The position numbers were made by a program, and so were the translations under genes. A model generated the notes under the pieces. That model worked only from the letters and a program-made list of their open reading frames with translations, did not search any database and was not told where the DNA came from. From Flavobacterium hungaricum (GTDB taxonomy: Bacteria; Bacteroidota; Bacteroidia; Flavobacteriales; Flavobacteriaceae): a DNA stretch of 64,000 bases. Shown piece by piece: positions 53,142-61,647 of this stretch. Numbering within the stretch: position 1 is the first letter of the stretch; each line of letters opens with the position of its first letter. The DNA lies in assembly GCF_015182285.1 (NCBI RefSeq), contig NZ_PRDM01000001.1, forward strand, positions 248,001 to 312,000, given 5' to 3'.

Positions 53142-53762
53142 TTAGGATACCCTAAATATTTCTCCTCCATTTTTTATATAATCAATTGTTTTGCTCAGAT
53201 TTTCAATTTTCTCATCGTCATCCATTTCCGTAATTTCATCTGCTAGTTCCTCTCTTTCCATATTTTGTTCGATACCTCCATTTTTATCTGAAATCGAATT
53301 AAATGAAAAAACATCTGTCACAGTAATTTCTTTCTCAGATACAATATGATGTCCATAATCTAATATTGTTTTAGTTACAATATTACCGCCGACATTTAAA
53401 ACATAGTCACAAAGAGAATCTCCTAAAACTACATTCCTAGCATTTAAATCGCCTGTTATGTACATGCTTGATAACGTAATTAAATTTTTGCAGTTTACAT
53501 CTCCTAAAACTATAAGCAGCGACGAATCTACCTTCTCACAATCTTCTATTATGTCAGCAATATTTAGATTTCCGTTTACAATAACAATGTCATTTCCTAC
53601 TACTAGGTTATCTAAATTAGTTTCTCCAGAATACAAAACAATTTTTCCTGCTACTTCGTAAAAAGCATTTAATTCATCAACAATTTCTTCTTTAAAAATT
53701 GAATTGTTTTCGTTTATCAATTGAATAGCATCGTCTAAACTAACTTCTTTAAATTTCTCCAT
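53142..53762 (-). CDS. bactofilin-like beta-solenoid protein of unknown function
   Basis: 206 aa. Between about residues 40 and 150 the sequence alternates short hydrophobic strands with turns (GKIVLYSGETNLDNLVVGNDIVIVNGNLNIADI; LIVLGDVNCKNLITLSSMYITGDLNARNVVLGD; VLNVGGNIVTKTI), the pattern of a right-handed beta-solenoid as in polymer-forming (bactofilin) proteins. The N-terminus is acidic and helical, and the C-terminal tail is very acidic. Role unknown; immunity-type proteins can look similar. It is flanked by two direct copies of a dispersed repeat. Confidence 0.65.
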   Translation of the reverse strand: MEKFKEVSLDDAIQLINENNSIFKEEIVDELNAFYEVAGKIVLYSGETNLDNLVVGNDIVIVNGNLNIADIIEDCEKVDSSLLIVLGDVNCKNLITLSSMYITGDLNARNVVLGDSLCDYVLNVGGNIVTKTILDYGHHIVSEKEITVTDVFSFNSISDKNGGIEQNMEREELADEITEMDDDEKIENLSKTIDYIKNGGEIFRVS

Positions 53763-53830
53763 TTGTAATTATTTTTTTGTGGTATTTTATAATGAATGTT
53801 TTTATTTTATTACGGTTTTATAAGTACATA

Positions 53831-53990
53831 TCTTTTTTAATTTTCAACAATTACGCCTTTTTCTATTTTTTTTAAGGAGCAAAAAATCTTGTTTTCAAAA
53901 GAACTTTTCATCCCGCTTTCGCCTTTATCTCTCCATTTCATTGCGAGGATACCGGCTCTATCGGGGCTAGGTAAGAACTTTATTGTTTCA
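53831..53990 (+). repeat. direct repeat copy 2, TAGCCCCGAT family
   Basis: Starts TTTTCAACAATTACGCC, contains CCCGCTTTCGCC, and ends GGCTCTATCGGGGCTAGG; it parallels copy 1 at 52976-53135. Confidence 0.75.
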
Positions 53991-54028
53991 TAAAAAATGA
54001 CAAAAAGAATTCAAAATGCCCGAAAAAT

Positions 54029-54739
54029 TTAATCCTCCCAATTTTCAATTAAATTATCATTCCATAATTTTTGGGCGAATTCTTTAAAGACTTTTGGACC
54101 TTTTTTAAAGTTTTCATCAAACTTAAATTCACCGCCAATAAATTCTTTTTCGCCGTTGTCTAAAGTACCAATCTGTACTTTGTCTTCGCCGCGCATGGCG
54201 TATTTGACTTTTCCTTCATACATAATAATTTTCATGTTTAACGGACTTACATCGCCGTGGCAGGCTGTTTTATACATTATCCAGATTTCTGCAACTCCGT
54301 TATGATTTAAATCGGTTACATTAAATGTGTTTTTTACAAACGAAGCTTCAATATCAACCGGACAATCTGAGATATAATCGTAAACTCTCCAGGTTTGTTT
54401 TACGTCATTTCCCGAAACTATATAATGATATGCAAATAGTTCAGCATCTGTACTATTATCAGATTCATGAATAAATTTTTTATTGAAATGTAATCCGGTT
54501 TCAGTTGTAATCACAATATTATCACCTTGTTTGTCTTTCCAGCGAACGGCATTTTTTACAAAACCTTCGTATTTAATTGATTTAGGAAATTGGGTCGAAT
54601 CGATTTTTTCTACTTTTAAAACAAATGGTTCTTCTAAAGTGGGTTGTGCTTTTGATGAAAGTTGATTTTCAATTTTTTTATCTTCTTTACAGCTTGTACA
54701 GAAAATTATAGATAATAATAAGATTGCAATATTTTTCAT
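54029..54739 (-). CDS. lipoprotein of unknown function
   Basis: 236 aa from the ATG at 54739; a second ATG nine bases upstream is less likely. Signal with lipobox-like IFCTSC (Cys about 17). Mature part has repeated beta-strand character with NVTDLNHNGVAEIWIMY, an EF-hand-like/FG-GAP-like acidic turn, then KIIMYEGKVKYAMRGED. The pattern recalls flavobacterial proteins annotated as a surface-polysaccharide family (M949_RS01915 type), which I cannot confirm. Confidence 0.7.
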   Translation of the reverse strand: MKNIAILLLSIIFCTSCKEDKKIENQLSSKAQPTLEEPFVLKVEKIDSTQFPKSIKYEGFVKNAVRWKDKQGDNIVITTETGLHFNKKFIHESDNSTDAELFAYHYIVSGNDVKQTWRVYDYISDCPVDIEASFVKNTFNVTDLNHNGVAEIWIMYKTACHGDVSPLNMKIIMYEGKVKYAMRGEDKVQIGTLDNGEKEFIGGEFKFDENFKKGPKVFKEFAQKLWNDNLIENWED

Positions 54740-54755
54740 AAAAGGCATATATAGT

Positions 54756-55223
54756 TTAATGATTTAGTAATTTTTTAAGCAAAACAATCTGTCCCAGATG
54801 ATAATAGCTGTGTTCAATCATAGCGTCGATATTTCGTCTGTAAGAACCGTATTTTTCATCTACAAAACCTTCATCCAGTTTATCGTTTGGCATTTGTTCA
54901 ATCAGAAAAGCGAATTCCTCAGCATCCTTCCAAAATTTATCTAAAAAAACATTCCATTCTTCCTGCGATTGAATAGGAGGAAAATCAAAACTGAATTTGT
55001 CTTTTATATCCAGTGTGCCGCCTTTAAAAACCTGATTAATTCCTTTGACGTAATAGTGAATATGCTGCGCCAGAACGGCAATTGTATTTAGGTTTTGAAT
55101 GGGTTTTACAGCAATCTCCCAGTCTAGATTTTCGAGCTGGTCTTTGTAATTGGTATTGGCAACCCAAGTTCCGTTAAGGATAATTTCTCTAAAACGATTT
55201 GCAATTTCTACAGTACTTTTCAT
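54756..55223 (-). CDS. DinB-like four-helix-bundle protein
   Basis: 155 aa from the ATG at 55223; the TTG at 55229 is not needed. Helical, with conserved metal-binding candidates NTIAVLAQHIHYYVKGINQVF and the C-terminal AMIEHSYYHLGQIVLLKKLL (H-x-x-x-H), typical of DinB/DUF1572-like bundles that bind a divalent metal. Activity is unknown for most members. Same strand as the lipoprotein gene, 16 bases upstream of it. Confidence 0.85.
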   Translation of the reverse strand: MKSTVEIANRFREIILNGTWVANTNYKDQLENLDWEIAVKPIQNLNTIAVLAQHIHYYVKGINQVFKGGTLDIKDKFSFDFPPIQSQEEWNVFLDKFWKDAEEFAFLIEQMPNDKLDEGFVDEKYGSYRRNIDAMIEHSYYHLGQIVLLKKLLNH

Positions 55224-55261
55224 ATTCAAAATAATTTAAAAGTTATTTATTGCTAGGTTTA

Positions 55262-55813
55262 TTATTCGCGTTGAATCCAATCGTATTTTCCATTATTAAG
55301 GTAGATAATGCCACCGCCGCAACTCTCCTCTGCGTGAATGAAAATGCCGTCGTTTGGCAGTTTTATTAGGTCTTCTTCTTTAACTTCCTCTTCACCCATA
55401 ATTTCGCCCTCTTTGTTTATATTGTTGTAGTAAACTTCATTTTTTGGAGCTTTTTCAAATATCCCTGCCCAGTCGATTTCATCAAAACCTTGTCTGACTA
55501 TATCTTTTCCCATTCCGAGATAATCGATTCTTTTTTTGTTGCCGAAAATAATTCTCAGACCGCTTTTATTACTTTTCAAGCCTCGAACAATTTCGACGGT
55601 TTCGTCAAGTCCATCGCCGTCAAGGTCGCAGAGAATCTTATTTGTTTTGTGTTTTTTAGAAATTACAATAGTGTCTTCTTCCTTTATTTCAGTATGTTTT
55701 AAAGAAATTGGAATACTATCTTTTACAATTTGAGTTTTTTTGATTTCGGTTTTTGTTTCTTTTTGGCAAGAAACAGCGAGTACAGATAACAGGACTAAAG
55801 TTTTAATTTTCAT
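55262..55813 (-). CDS. small lipoprotein with an FG-GAP-like acidic loop
   Basis: 183 aa; lipobox LLSVLAVSC (Cys about 16). A Lys/Thr-rich linker (residues 20-55) leads to KILCDLDGDGLDETVEIVRG, a calcium-loop pattern D-x-D-x-D-G-x-x-E also found in FG-GAP and dockerin-type loops. The end is GIFIHAEESCGGGIIYLNNGKYDWI. No exact family identified. Confidence 0.65.
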   Translation of the reverse strand: MKIKTLVLLSVLAVSCQKETKTEIKKTQIVKDSIPISLKHTEIKEEDTIVISKKHKTNKILCDLDGDGLDETVEIVRGLKSNKSGLRIIFGNKKRIDYLGMGKDIVRQGFDEIDWAGIFEKAPKNEVYYNNINKEGEIMGEEEVKEEDLIKLPNDGIFIHAEESCGGGIIYLNNGKYDWIQRE

Positions 55814-55870
55814 ATTTAATTATTAGGCATAGAAAATTTCAGAATGCTAATATAAAAAAATACCTACACT

Positions 55871-56035
55871 TTATGCAGTCATACTTTTGTTTTCAATACT
55901 CAATCCATTATGTTCAATTTTAAGTATCCAGAAGGCCTGTTTTGAATATTCAATAGCAACCAAATCATTTTCATTAACTTTCTTTTTTATGATTTCAAGA
56001 TCATTACTGTTCATTTGGGTTTCTATTCGGCTCAT
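55871..56035 (-). CDS. very small protein of unknown function (54 aa)
   Basis: An ATG at 56035 opens a 54-codon frame: MSRIETQMNSNDLEIIKKKV...NDLVAIEYSKQAFWILKIEHNG, ending KSMTA. Mixed-charge, with a likely beta-hairpin in the second half. It lies between two same-strand genes and has coding-like content; no family. Confidence 0.45.
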   Translation of the reverse strand: MSRIETQMNSNDLEIIKKKVNENDLVAIEYSKQAFWILKIEHNGLSIENKSMTA

Positions 56036-56084
56036 TTAGTTGTATTCTTTTTATCTTTTTTAGATGTAAATTTTAAAATTGTTT

Positions 56085-56999
56085 TTATTTAAATAAAGTT
56101 AGAATTGCATGAGAAAATATGTATTCTGAATCCGTTACATAATTGATCAGCAATCCAATTGAAAAAGAAATAACATTGCAGATTAAAGAAACTAAAAAAG
56201 CTTTTTTAAATTCTATTTTTAATAATTTATAAATAAGAAAAGATTCTATAATAACAGCAAAACTTTCGCTTACAATGAGATATGGAATTCGGTGGTGAAT
56301 AAAAACGGGGAAAACAAACCATACGTAGGGCAGCGTGGCTAGTGATGTCGTAATTCCTGTTAGCAACAAAAGAATATTTCTGATTTTTAAATTTCGATAG
56401 ATTGTTTTGAAAAATAGAAATAGAATAAGAGTTTCAATACCAATTGTAAGTAAAAGCGCTTCTAGAAAATTTATTACTTCAGCATACGGATAAATTCCTT
56501 CGTTGTAATTAAAATATTGTTTTACTAGAGCATGCGGATATTTCTTTAGCTTTGAAGGAGTTCCGTCACTATATCTGATCAGTTCTTTGTATTTATAAAG
56601 TACAACATCTTTGTCATTAATTTCTAAAATTTTATAAAACTCGTCTATAGAAGAGATTTTAAGATTATCGTTAACGTGTCTGTAAGTGCCCAGCCAAATG
56701 TGTGCTCGACGTATATTTTTATCATTAAGCCAATCTATAGAATCCCTTGATTCCAGATAGTCTCCTCTTACAGCCACTATAGCACCATCATTTACACATT
56801 CATCAGGATTTACTATTATACAGCTGTACTTTTTTTCTGACCAATGTTTGTAACAGGACAAAATAGCAAAATCATAAAAATCGTTGGTATTGGTTATTTT
56901 GGCACAAACAGGAACTCTATGTGTGTTTCGTGGTGCAACATCAGCATAGGAAAGTTGAACTAAAAACAAAAAAGGAATAACAAGTAAAAGTTTTTTCAT
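56085..56999 (-). CDS. membrane protein of unknown function
   Basis: 304 aa. A signal peptide (residues 1-19, LSYAD) is followed by an extracytoplasmic domain with paired cysteines (VPVCAKITN; ILSCYKHWSEKKYSCIIVNPDECV) up to about 165. Four or five transmembrane helices follow (VINFLEALLLTIGIETLILFLFF; ILLLLTGITTSLATLPYVWFVF; LIVSESFAVIIESFLIY; FLVSLICNVISFSIGLLI). No family recognised. Confidence 0.65.
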   Translation of the reverse strand: MKKLLLVIPFLFLVQLSYADVAPRNTHRVPVCAKITNTNDFYDFAILSCYKHWSEKKYSCIIVNPDECVNDGAIVAVRGDYLESRDSIDWLNDKNIRRAHIWLGTYRHVNDNLKISSIDEFYKILEINDKDVVLYKYKELIRYSDGTPSKLKKYPHALVKQYFNYNEGIYPYAEVINFLEALLLTIGIETLILFLFFKTIYRNLKIRNILLLLTGITTSLATLPYVWFVFPVFIHHRIPYLIVSESFAVIIESFLIYKLLKIEFKKAFLVSLICNVISFSIGLLINYVTDSEYIFSHAILTLFK

Positions 57000-57069
57000 A
57001 GTTATTGGTTTTTAGAATGTTGGGTTTTACCAGCCTGAACCATTTTTTTGGGTACAAGGAGTTGTAATT

Positions 57070-57155
57070 AAAAATAAAAAAGGCTTTAACCAAATTTATT
57101 TAGCTAAAGCCTTTTTGAAACTTTTTGCTAACCTCCAGCTAAAGCTGAAGTCAAT
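57070..57155 (+). repeat. third copy of the GGCTTTAGCC / CCAGCTAAAGCTG repeat
   Basis: AAAAAGGCTTTAACCAAATT, TTAGCTAAAGCCTTTTT and CCTCCAGCTAAAGCTGAAG match the core of the inverted pair around the toxin-antitoxin genes, in a shortened form. Confidence 0.7.
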
Positions 57156-57162
57156 TGAAATC

Positions 57163-58020
57163 TTATTTTTCTAATTCTTTATTAAATCCCAGTTTGATAT
57201 ATTCTTTTTCTCGAACATTGGCTTCTCTTTCTTTTATTGCGGTCCAAAAATCTAAAGCATCTTCAACAGTATTGGTGCCAAGGTCAAAATTGGCGCGTCC
57301 CCATTTGTAAAGTGCAATTCCAAGTTTTGTACTAAATACTCCAGGTTTTATCTGTATACCGTCATATTCATGACCTTTGATTTCGGTAAAAAAATCAAGT
57401 TTACCGCCTGGCTTAGTTTCTGTTACAATATAATTTTTTAAATCTTCTTTAGAAAGTATTTTCATAGAAGAACCATTATCGGTATTCAGTTTTTGTTTTT
57501 TAATTAAACTAACTACGTCTTCTTTAATGTCCTTATCACTAGTTATTTTTAGTTTTTTGTTGTTAAAGTAAAGCGTGTTTTTTTCTATTTTAGAAGCAGG
57601 ATCATAATTGTTTTCAATCAATTCTTTGGCTCTGTTTTCAGAAATATCTCCATTTGCAGAACTTTTAAATTCCTTACTTTCTCCTGTTTCTGGATTTATT
57701 ACAAAATATTTTCTAGGCTGGTTAATCATCATAATCATAGCGATCGCCTTTTGATTTTTAGTAATCACAAAAAACTCTGATGGTAAACCCAGCGCGGCAT
57801 TTTCAACTTCCTTCAAGGTTGGTTTTTCTGCAACAAAAACAGAAGATTGTTTGTTTTCAATATTATTTTTTAAAGTATAATAATTGGAAATCAATTCAAA
57901 ATCATCAATTTGTTCTGTTCCAGTTGTAACCGAATTAAAAATAGGATTTCCGTTAGGGTCTGTCTGAGAAAAAAGGGGAAAAGAGAATAATAGTAAAAGA
58001 GAAGTAACGATTTTTATCAT
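57163..58020 (-). CDS. secreted protein of unknown function (285 aa)
   Basis: It starts at the ATG at 58020, which begins the signal peptide MIKIVTSLLLLFSFPLFSQ; a longer frame would overlap the upstream gene. The mature protein is mixed alpha/beta, lysine-rich and Cys-free. It has YYTLKNNIENKQSSVFVAEKP, then IAMIMMINQPRKYFVINPETGE, and near the end LGIALYKWGRANFDLGTNTVEDALDFW. No family assigned. Confidence 0.65.
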   Translation of the reverse strand: MIKIVTSLLLLFSFPLFSQTDPNGNPIFNSVTTGTEQIDDFELISNYYTLKNNIENKQSSVFVAEKPTLKEVENAALGLPSEFFVITKNQKAIAMIMMINQPRKYFVINPETGESKEFKSSANGDISENRAKELIENNYDPASKIEKNTLYFNNKKLKITSDKDIKEDVVSLIKKQKLNTDNGSSMKILSKEDLKNYIVTETKPGGKLDFFTEIKGHEYDGIQIKPGVFSTKLGIALYKWGRANFDLGTNTVEDALDFWTAIKEREANVREKEYIKLGFNKELEK

Positions 58021-58043
58021 TGTTTTTTGGGGTAGGTTCGAGT

Positions 58044-58412
58044 TTAAATTTTGGTATTCCTTATTTTGATCTGATACACGATTTCCCAAAAAATAATTGA
58101 GAAAAGTGCATTGGCAAATAAGGCTGTTTTAACCAGATACGGGTCATAGTTTACAAGCAAATGTAAATTGGCAAATTGCAAGGCCAGAAACAAAGCCAAA
58201 GCAGCAATGCCGATGGAGCAGATTACATTTAACAACGGTTTCCATTTTAATCCAAAAAAGGCATAAATAAGATTTAAAACCGCAAAACCACAGCCCATAG
58301 TTCTATAAGGATCTGTTTTTAAGATTTCGCCCAGCGAAAGAAAATAGTGTGTTGTAGTTAGATATAAAAAGAATAGAATAGAATAAATCAGGATTCGTAT
58401 TTGTGGTTTCAT
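58044..58412 (-). CDS. small four-helix membrane protein (122 aa)
   Basis: Four predicted helices: ILIYSILFFLYLTTTHYFLSL, GFAVLNLIYAFFGLKWKPLL, VICSIGIAALALFLALQFANL and ALFANALFSIIFWEIVYQI. No family recognised. 23 bases before the downstream secreted protein start, so probably co-transcribed. Confidence 0.65.
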   Translation of the reverse strand: MKPQIRILIYSILFFLYLTTTHYFLSLGEILKTDPYRTMGCGFAVLNLIYAFFGLKWKPLLNVICSIGIAALALFLALQFANLHLLVNYDPYLVKTALFANALFSIIFWEIVYQIKIRNTKI

Positions 58413-58509
58413 TTTCTTTTAAGTTTTTTGATTTCGAAATTACGAATTATAAATGAAGCTTGGATTAAATTATTCTGCTTTGACGATTTTCTACGCGCGG
58501 CGAATGGCA

Positions 58510-59457
58510 TTATTTTTTACAATTTTCAGACTGAACAGCATCTAAATCGAAACCGTATTTTTCGGTGTAACCCAATTTAAAAGCGGTTTCAATATCGGCA
58601 CAGGCTTTTTTAAAATCTTTCATTTTGATGTAAACCAAAGCCCTATTTCTAAACGCATACGAATTTTCGGGAAAAAGTTTAATTGATTTGTTGACATCTT
58701 CAAGCGCTTGTTTGATAAGTCCTAACTGCAGATTACAATAACTCCGATTATTGTACGGAAGAGGCGCATCTGGTTCCTCTTTTATAATTTTACTAAAGAC
58801 TTTTTTTGCTTTTTCATGCTGTCCAAGCTGTTGATAAAGAAAGCCTAAATTATTCCATACATTATTTTTATTAGGGTTAACTTCTACCAGCTTTTCATAA
58901 TAAAATATAGCTTTTTCGAAGTCGTTTTTTTCAAAGCTGTTATTTCCTAAAATGAGGAGAGTTGAAATATTTTTTTGATCCAATTCATATGATTTTTCAA
59001 AATTAAGATTGGCGCTGATTTTAAAATTACGCTGCAGATCAATTACCCCCAGCATATAATAAATAGAACTTTTTAAAGAATCATTGGGAGCAGACGGCAG
59101 ATATCTTGAAAAGAAACTCGAAGAAGTAGCTAAATCATTTAGTCTTAATGCCACAATACCTTTCAAAATCAGTATTTCATTTTTTTCGAGGTCTTTTTCG
59201 TCAATATAACTTAATAATTGATACGCTTTTTCGTTTTCTTCTTTATCAAGTAACGGTTGTACCTCTTTTAGAATTGCGAAAGTTTCTTTTGAAACCGTTG
59301 TACTGTCTAAACTGGCATTTATTTCAAAATCTATAGAAGTGTTGATTTCTAATGGATTAGTACTTTTTGTAATAGTCTCTGTCTTTTTTAACTTTTGTGC
59401 ATTTACTAAATTGCAGGTAAAAATTATCAGTACTAATTTTAGAATGATGTGCTTCAT
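58510..59457 (-). CDS. secreted TPR-repeat protein
   Basis: 315 aa with a signal peptide (MKHIILKLVLIIFTCNLVNAQ). At least five TPR units follow from about residue 65. Examples are SIYYMLGVIDLQRNFKISANLNFEKSYELD, STLLILGNNSFEKNDFEKAIFYYEKLVEVNPN, NVWNNLGFLYQQLGQHEKAKKVFSKIIKEEPD and LPYNNRSYCNLQLGLIKQALEDVNKSIKLFP. A protein-interaction scaffold outside the cytoplasm; partner unknown. Confidence 0.88.
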   Translation of the reverse strand: MKHIILKLVLIIFTCNLVNAQKLKKTETITKSTNPLEINTSIDFEINASLDSTTVSKETFAILKEVQPLLDKEENEKAYQLLSYIDEKDLEKNEILILKGIVALRLNDLATSSSFFSRYLPSAPNDSLKSSIYYMLGVIDLQRNFKISANLNFEKSYELDQKNISTLLILGNNSFEKNDFEKAIFYYEKLVEVNPNKNNVWNNLGFLYQQLGQHEKAKKVFSKIIKEEPDAPLPYNNRSYCNLQLGLIKQALEDVNKSIKLFPENSYAFRNRALVYIKMKDFKKACADIETAFKLGYTEKYGFDLDAVQSENCKK

Positions 59458-59517
59458 TTATTAAAGGCTTGTTTTAGTTTGATTTTAGGTTGGTTTTCAT
59501 CAAAAAGCTTTTGCATA

Positions 59518-59970
59518 CTACGGCAAAAGAGCTTCTATTTTAGCCTCCGATTTTTCTCTAATAGGACTGTCTGATTTAAAACTCCAGATAATCAAGAATT
59601 TTCCTTTTACAACATATTCTTCCGGATGTTCATCAGTTGGTTCGCCCGCTTTTCCCCACAATAAGCCTTGCAGGAATCTATCACCTTTAAAGACATGATC
59701 AAATTCAAAATAGATAATAGAACCACGATCTGCTTTACTTTTAAAACTCTGAATGGCTTTGCTTTTTACAGTTCCGACAATATTACTGTAAGTTTCAATA
59801 TCAGTATAAAAATTGCAGGCTTGCGGCGTAATGCAGATATTTCCGTCGCTTACCATATAACCGCCTTTCGGAATTTCTTTTGGTTTTAGTTTTAAATCAG
59901 CAAGGGTTTGACTGAAAGAATTTGTTGTAAATAGTAGGAGTAGAGTTGATAGGGTAATTGTAATTTTCAT
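59518..59970 (-). CDS. small secreted protein of unknown function (150 aa)
   Basis: Signal peptide MKITITLSTLLLLFTTNSFSQ. The mature part carries one Cys pair (NICITPQACNFY) and a beta-rich core (RGSIIYFEFDHVFKGDRFLQGLLWGK; EYVVKGKFLIIWSFKSDSP). No family recognised. Confidence 0.65.
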   Translation of the reverse strand: MKITITLSTLLLLFTTNSFSQTLADLKLKPKEIPKGGYMVSDGNICITPQACNFYTDIETYSNIVGTVKSKAIQSFKSKADRGSIIYFEFDHVFKGDRFLQGLLWGKAGEPTDEHPEEYVVKGKFLIIWSFKSDSPIREKSEAKIEALLP

Positions 59971-60059
59971 TGATTTTGGGGTTTGATTTGGTAAGGCTAA
60001 AATAATATTTTTTATTTGAGTTTATTGAGTTTGTTGTGTAGAGAAAAATCTGTGTCAAG

Positions 60060-60551
60060 CTATTTAATTTCCTTTAGACATTCTTGATAAATTTCTTCAC
60101 GCCATTTTTTAAAAAGTTCAATTAAATCGAAAAATAGCTTTTCGGATGGATTTTCTGGCTGCGGTTTTTTAAGTAAAATTCCGATTCCAACATTATGAGA
60201 TACACCGCCATGATTAATAACAAAATGCTGAGTGCTCATATCATCCATACTCATATCTGCGTAATAATATTTTAATGTTAAAGGATCAAGATTCATTAAT
60301 TCAGAAATTATATTTTTAATCTCTAAAGGTACTTCGCATCCAAATTGCTTTTCATATCTGGTGCTATCGCGATTCCATGTGCGAAAATCAATATCAACTT
60401 TGCATTCGAAAATTAGATCAATATAGATTCCTACTCCCAATAATCTTTCAGACCAGCCATCAAAATGGTCATAAGAAAGAACGTAATCGTGATTTAATTT
60501 GAAATTTCCTGTAGAATCTACTTTACGAATATCGATTTGTTTGAAGTTCAT
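60060..60551 (-). CDS. soluble protein of unknown function (163 aa)
   Basis: No signal peptide. Acidic and aromatic-rich: NHDYVLSYDHFDGWSERLLGVGIYIDLIF, YYYADMSMDDMSTQHFVINHGG, and a C-terminal helix FFDLIELFKKWREEIYQECLKEIK. The size and composition resemble immunity proteins, but no family is recognised. Confidence 0.6.
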   Translation of the reverse strand: MNFKQIDIRKVDSTGNFKLNHDYVLSYDHFDGWSERLLGVGIYIDLIFECKVDIDFRTWNRDSTRYEKQFGCEVPLEIKNIISELMNLDPLTLKYYYADMSMDDMSTQHFVINHGGVSHNVGIGILLKKPQPENPSEKLFFDLIELFKKWREEIYQECLKEIK

Positions 60552-60635
60552 TGTTATTTAAATTGTCAGTTTCTTTTTTATTGAATGTTTCGGTTATTAA
60601 ATGTAGAATTGGATTCATGTTTTTTTGTTTATAAA

Positions 60636-60668
60636 AAAAGCACAGAGTAAAGTGTTACTTGTGCTTTT
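60636..60668 (-). terminator. terminator of the XRE regulator gene
   Basis: A two-part stem: AAAAGCACA/TGTGCTTTT with an inner AGTAA/TTACT and a 4-base loop; A/T runs on both sides. Confidence 0.85.
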
Positions 60669-60689
60669 TAAAATTTATATTTTAGAAAA

Positions 60690-61088
60690 TTATTTATCTT
60701 TTAATAATTTTTCTAAATACTCAACTTTGTCTTTTTCAGCCTGAACCAGACGTTCATAAAGTTCTACAACTTTATCAAGCGGATTGAATGTGCAATTGTT
60801 TGGATTATTAAAAATTCCATTTCCAGCAGTACTGTTATCATAAAAGTTATTGAAATAATTAAATACATTTTCTTCCGAAAAACTTTCAATTGCTTCTACA
60901 GTAACACCGAGTGCGTTTGCTATTTTTTCAAGTTTGTCTTTTTCAACAGTTTCGCTTCCTTCAATGCTTGAAATAGTCTGTTGGCTTAAGCCAATTTCGT
61001 ACGCCAAAGCATCCTGCTTCATACCTTTAAGCTCTCTGATTCGGCTGATATTTCTGCCGATATGTTTTGGTTTTGTTGCTGTGCTCAT
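60690..61088 (-). CDS. XRE-family HTH regulator with C-terminal coiled tail
   Basis: 132 aa. The N-terminal Cro/C1-type HTH is IGRNISRIRELKGMKQDALAYEIGLSQQTISSIEGSETVEKDKLEKIANALGV. An Asn-rich linker (FNYFNNFYDNSTAGNGIFNN) and a helical tail (LVQAEKDKVEYLEKLLKDK) follow. The tail may give dimerisation. This design is common in Bacteroidota as a stand-alone regulator. Target unknown. Confidence 0.9.
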   Translation of the reverse strand: MSTATKPKHIGRNISRIRELKGMKQDALAYEIGLSQQTISSIEGSETVEKDKLEKIANALGVTVEAIESFSEENVFNYFNNFYDNSTAGNGIFNNPNNCTFNPLDKVVELYERLVQAEKDKVEYLEKLLKDK

Positions 61089-61092
61089 ATTT

Positions 61093-61100
61093 CAAAGGTA
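61093..61100 (-). promoter_or_regulatory. possible -7 box for the XRE regulator
   Basis: TACCTTTG on the minus strand matches TAnnTTTG only five bases from the ATG at 61088, implying a leaderless or nearly leaderless transcript if used. Confidence 0.3.
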
Positions 61101-61202
61101 TTTAATTTTTTTTGATTTTTTTTTAAAGAGTAAATATATGATTTTTATGAGATAGCTTATTATTCTAAGTTTCAATTTCAAATCGCAATTATGCCCAATC
61201 TT

Positions 61203-61246
61203 GTCATTTCGACGAAGGAGAAATCTTCGCAAGTAACTCTACAAAG
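61203..61246 (+). repeat. 44-bp repeat arm left of the GIY-YIG gene
   Basis: Starts GTCATTTCGACGAAGGAG and ends AAGTAACTCTACAAAG. Its reverse complement recurs at 61648-61691 with about two differences. Confidence 0.9.
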
Positions 61247-61266
61247 AGAGGAAATTTTAGTATAGA

Positions 61267-61581
61267 TTATTCAAATAAATAATTCAAAAAATCCAAATCT
61301 GGATTAATAGTTTTTATCAATTCGATTTTCTTTTCTCTGCGCCAGTCTTTTATTTCTTTTTCTCTAGCAATTGCTTCTTGTATCCATGTAAATTTTTCAT
61401 AATATATCAAGTATATAATATTATACTTTGATGCAAATGTTTTATTGCCTCTGGTGCTGTTTTCTGTATGTTGCCCTAAACGAATTCTTAAATTATTTGT
61501 AACTCCTGTGTAGAAAACGGTTTTGTATTTATTGGTTAGTATGTATATGTAGTAAGTATGATAGCCTTCTTGATGCAGCAT
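61267..61581 (-). CDS. GIY-YIG domain nuclease-like protein
   Basis: 104 aa from the ATG at 61581. A longer upstream frame is read through repeat DNA and is rejected. The GIY-YIG core reads YYIYILTNKYKTVFYTGVTNNLRIRLGQH with the catalytic Tyr/Tyr pair and Arg, then EKFTWIQEAIAREKEIKDWRREKKIELI (UPF0213/YhbQ-like helix). It is a probable small endonuclease of unknown role. The gene lies between two inverted 44-bp repeats, unlike an operon member. Confidence 0.9.
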   Translation of the reverse strand: MLHQEGYHTYYIYILTNKYKTVFYTGVTNNLRIRLGQHTENSTRGNKTFASKYNIIYLIYYEKFTWIQEAIAREKEIKDWRREKKIELIKTINPDLDFLNYLFE

Positions 61582-61647
61582 TTTTTTTGATGCTAAAGAT
61601 AAAATTAATTTAGGATTTTTCTTTCTTTTATTGGTATGTTTTCTAAA
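61582..61647. other. spacer between the GIY-YIG start and the repeat block
   Basis: Translatable but without a plausible start; it reads into repeat DNA. No other feature. Confidence 0.4.
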
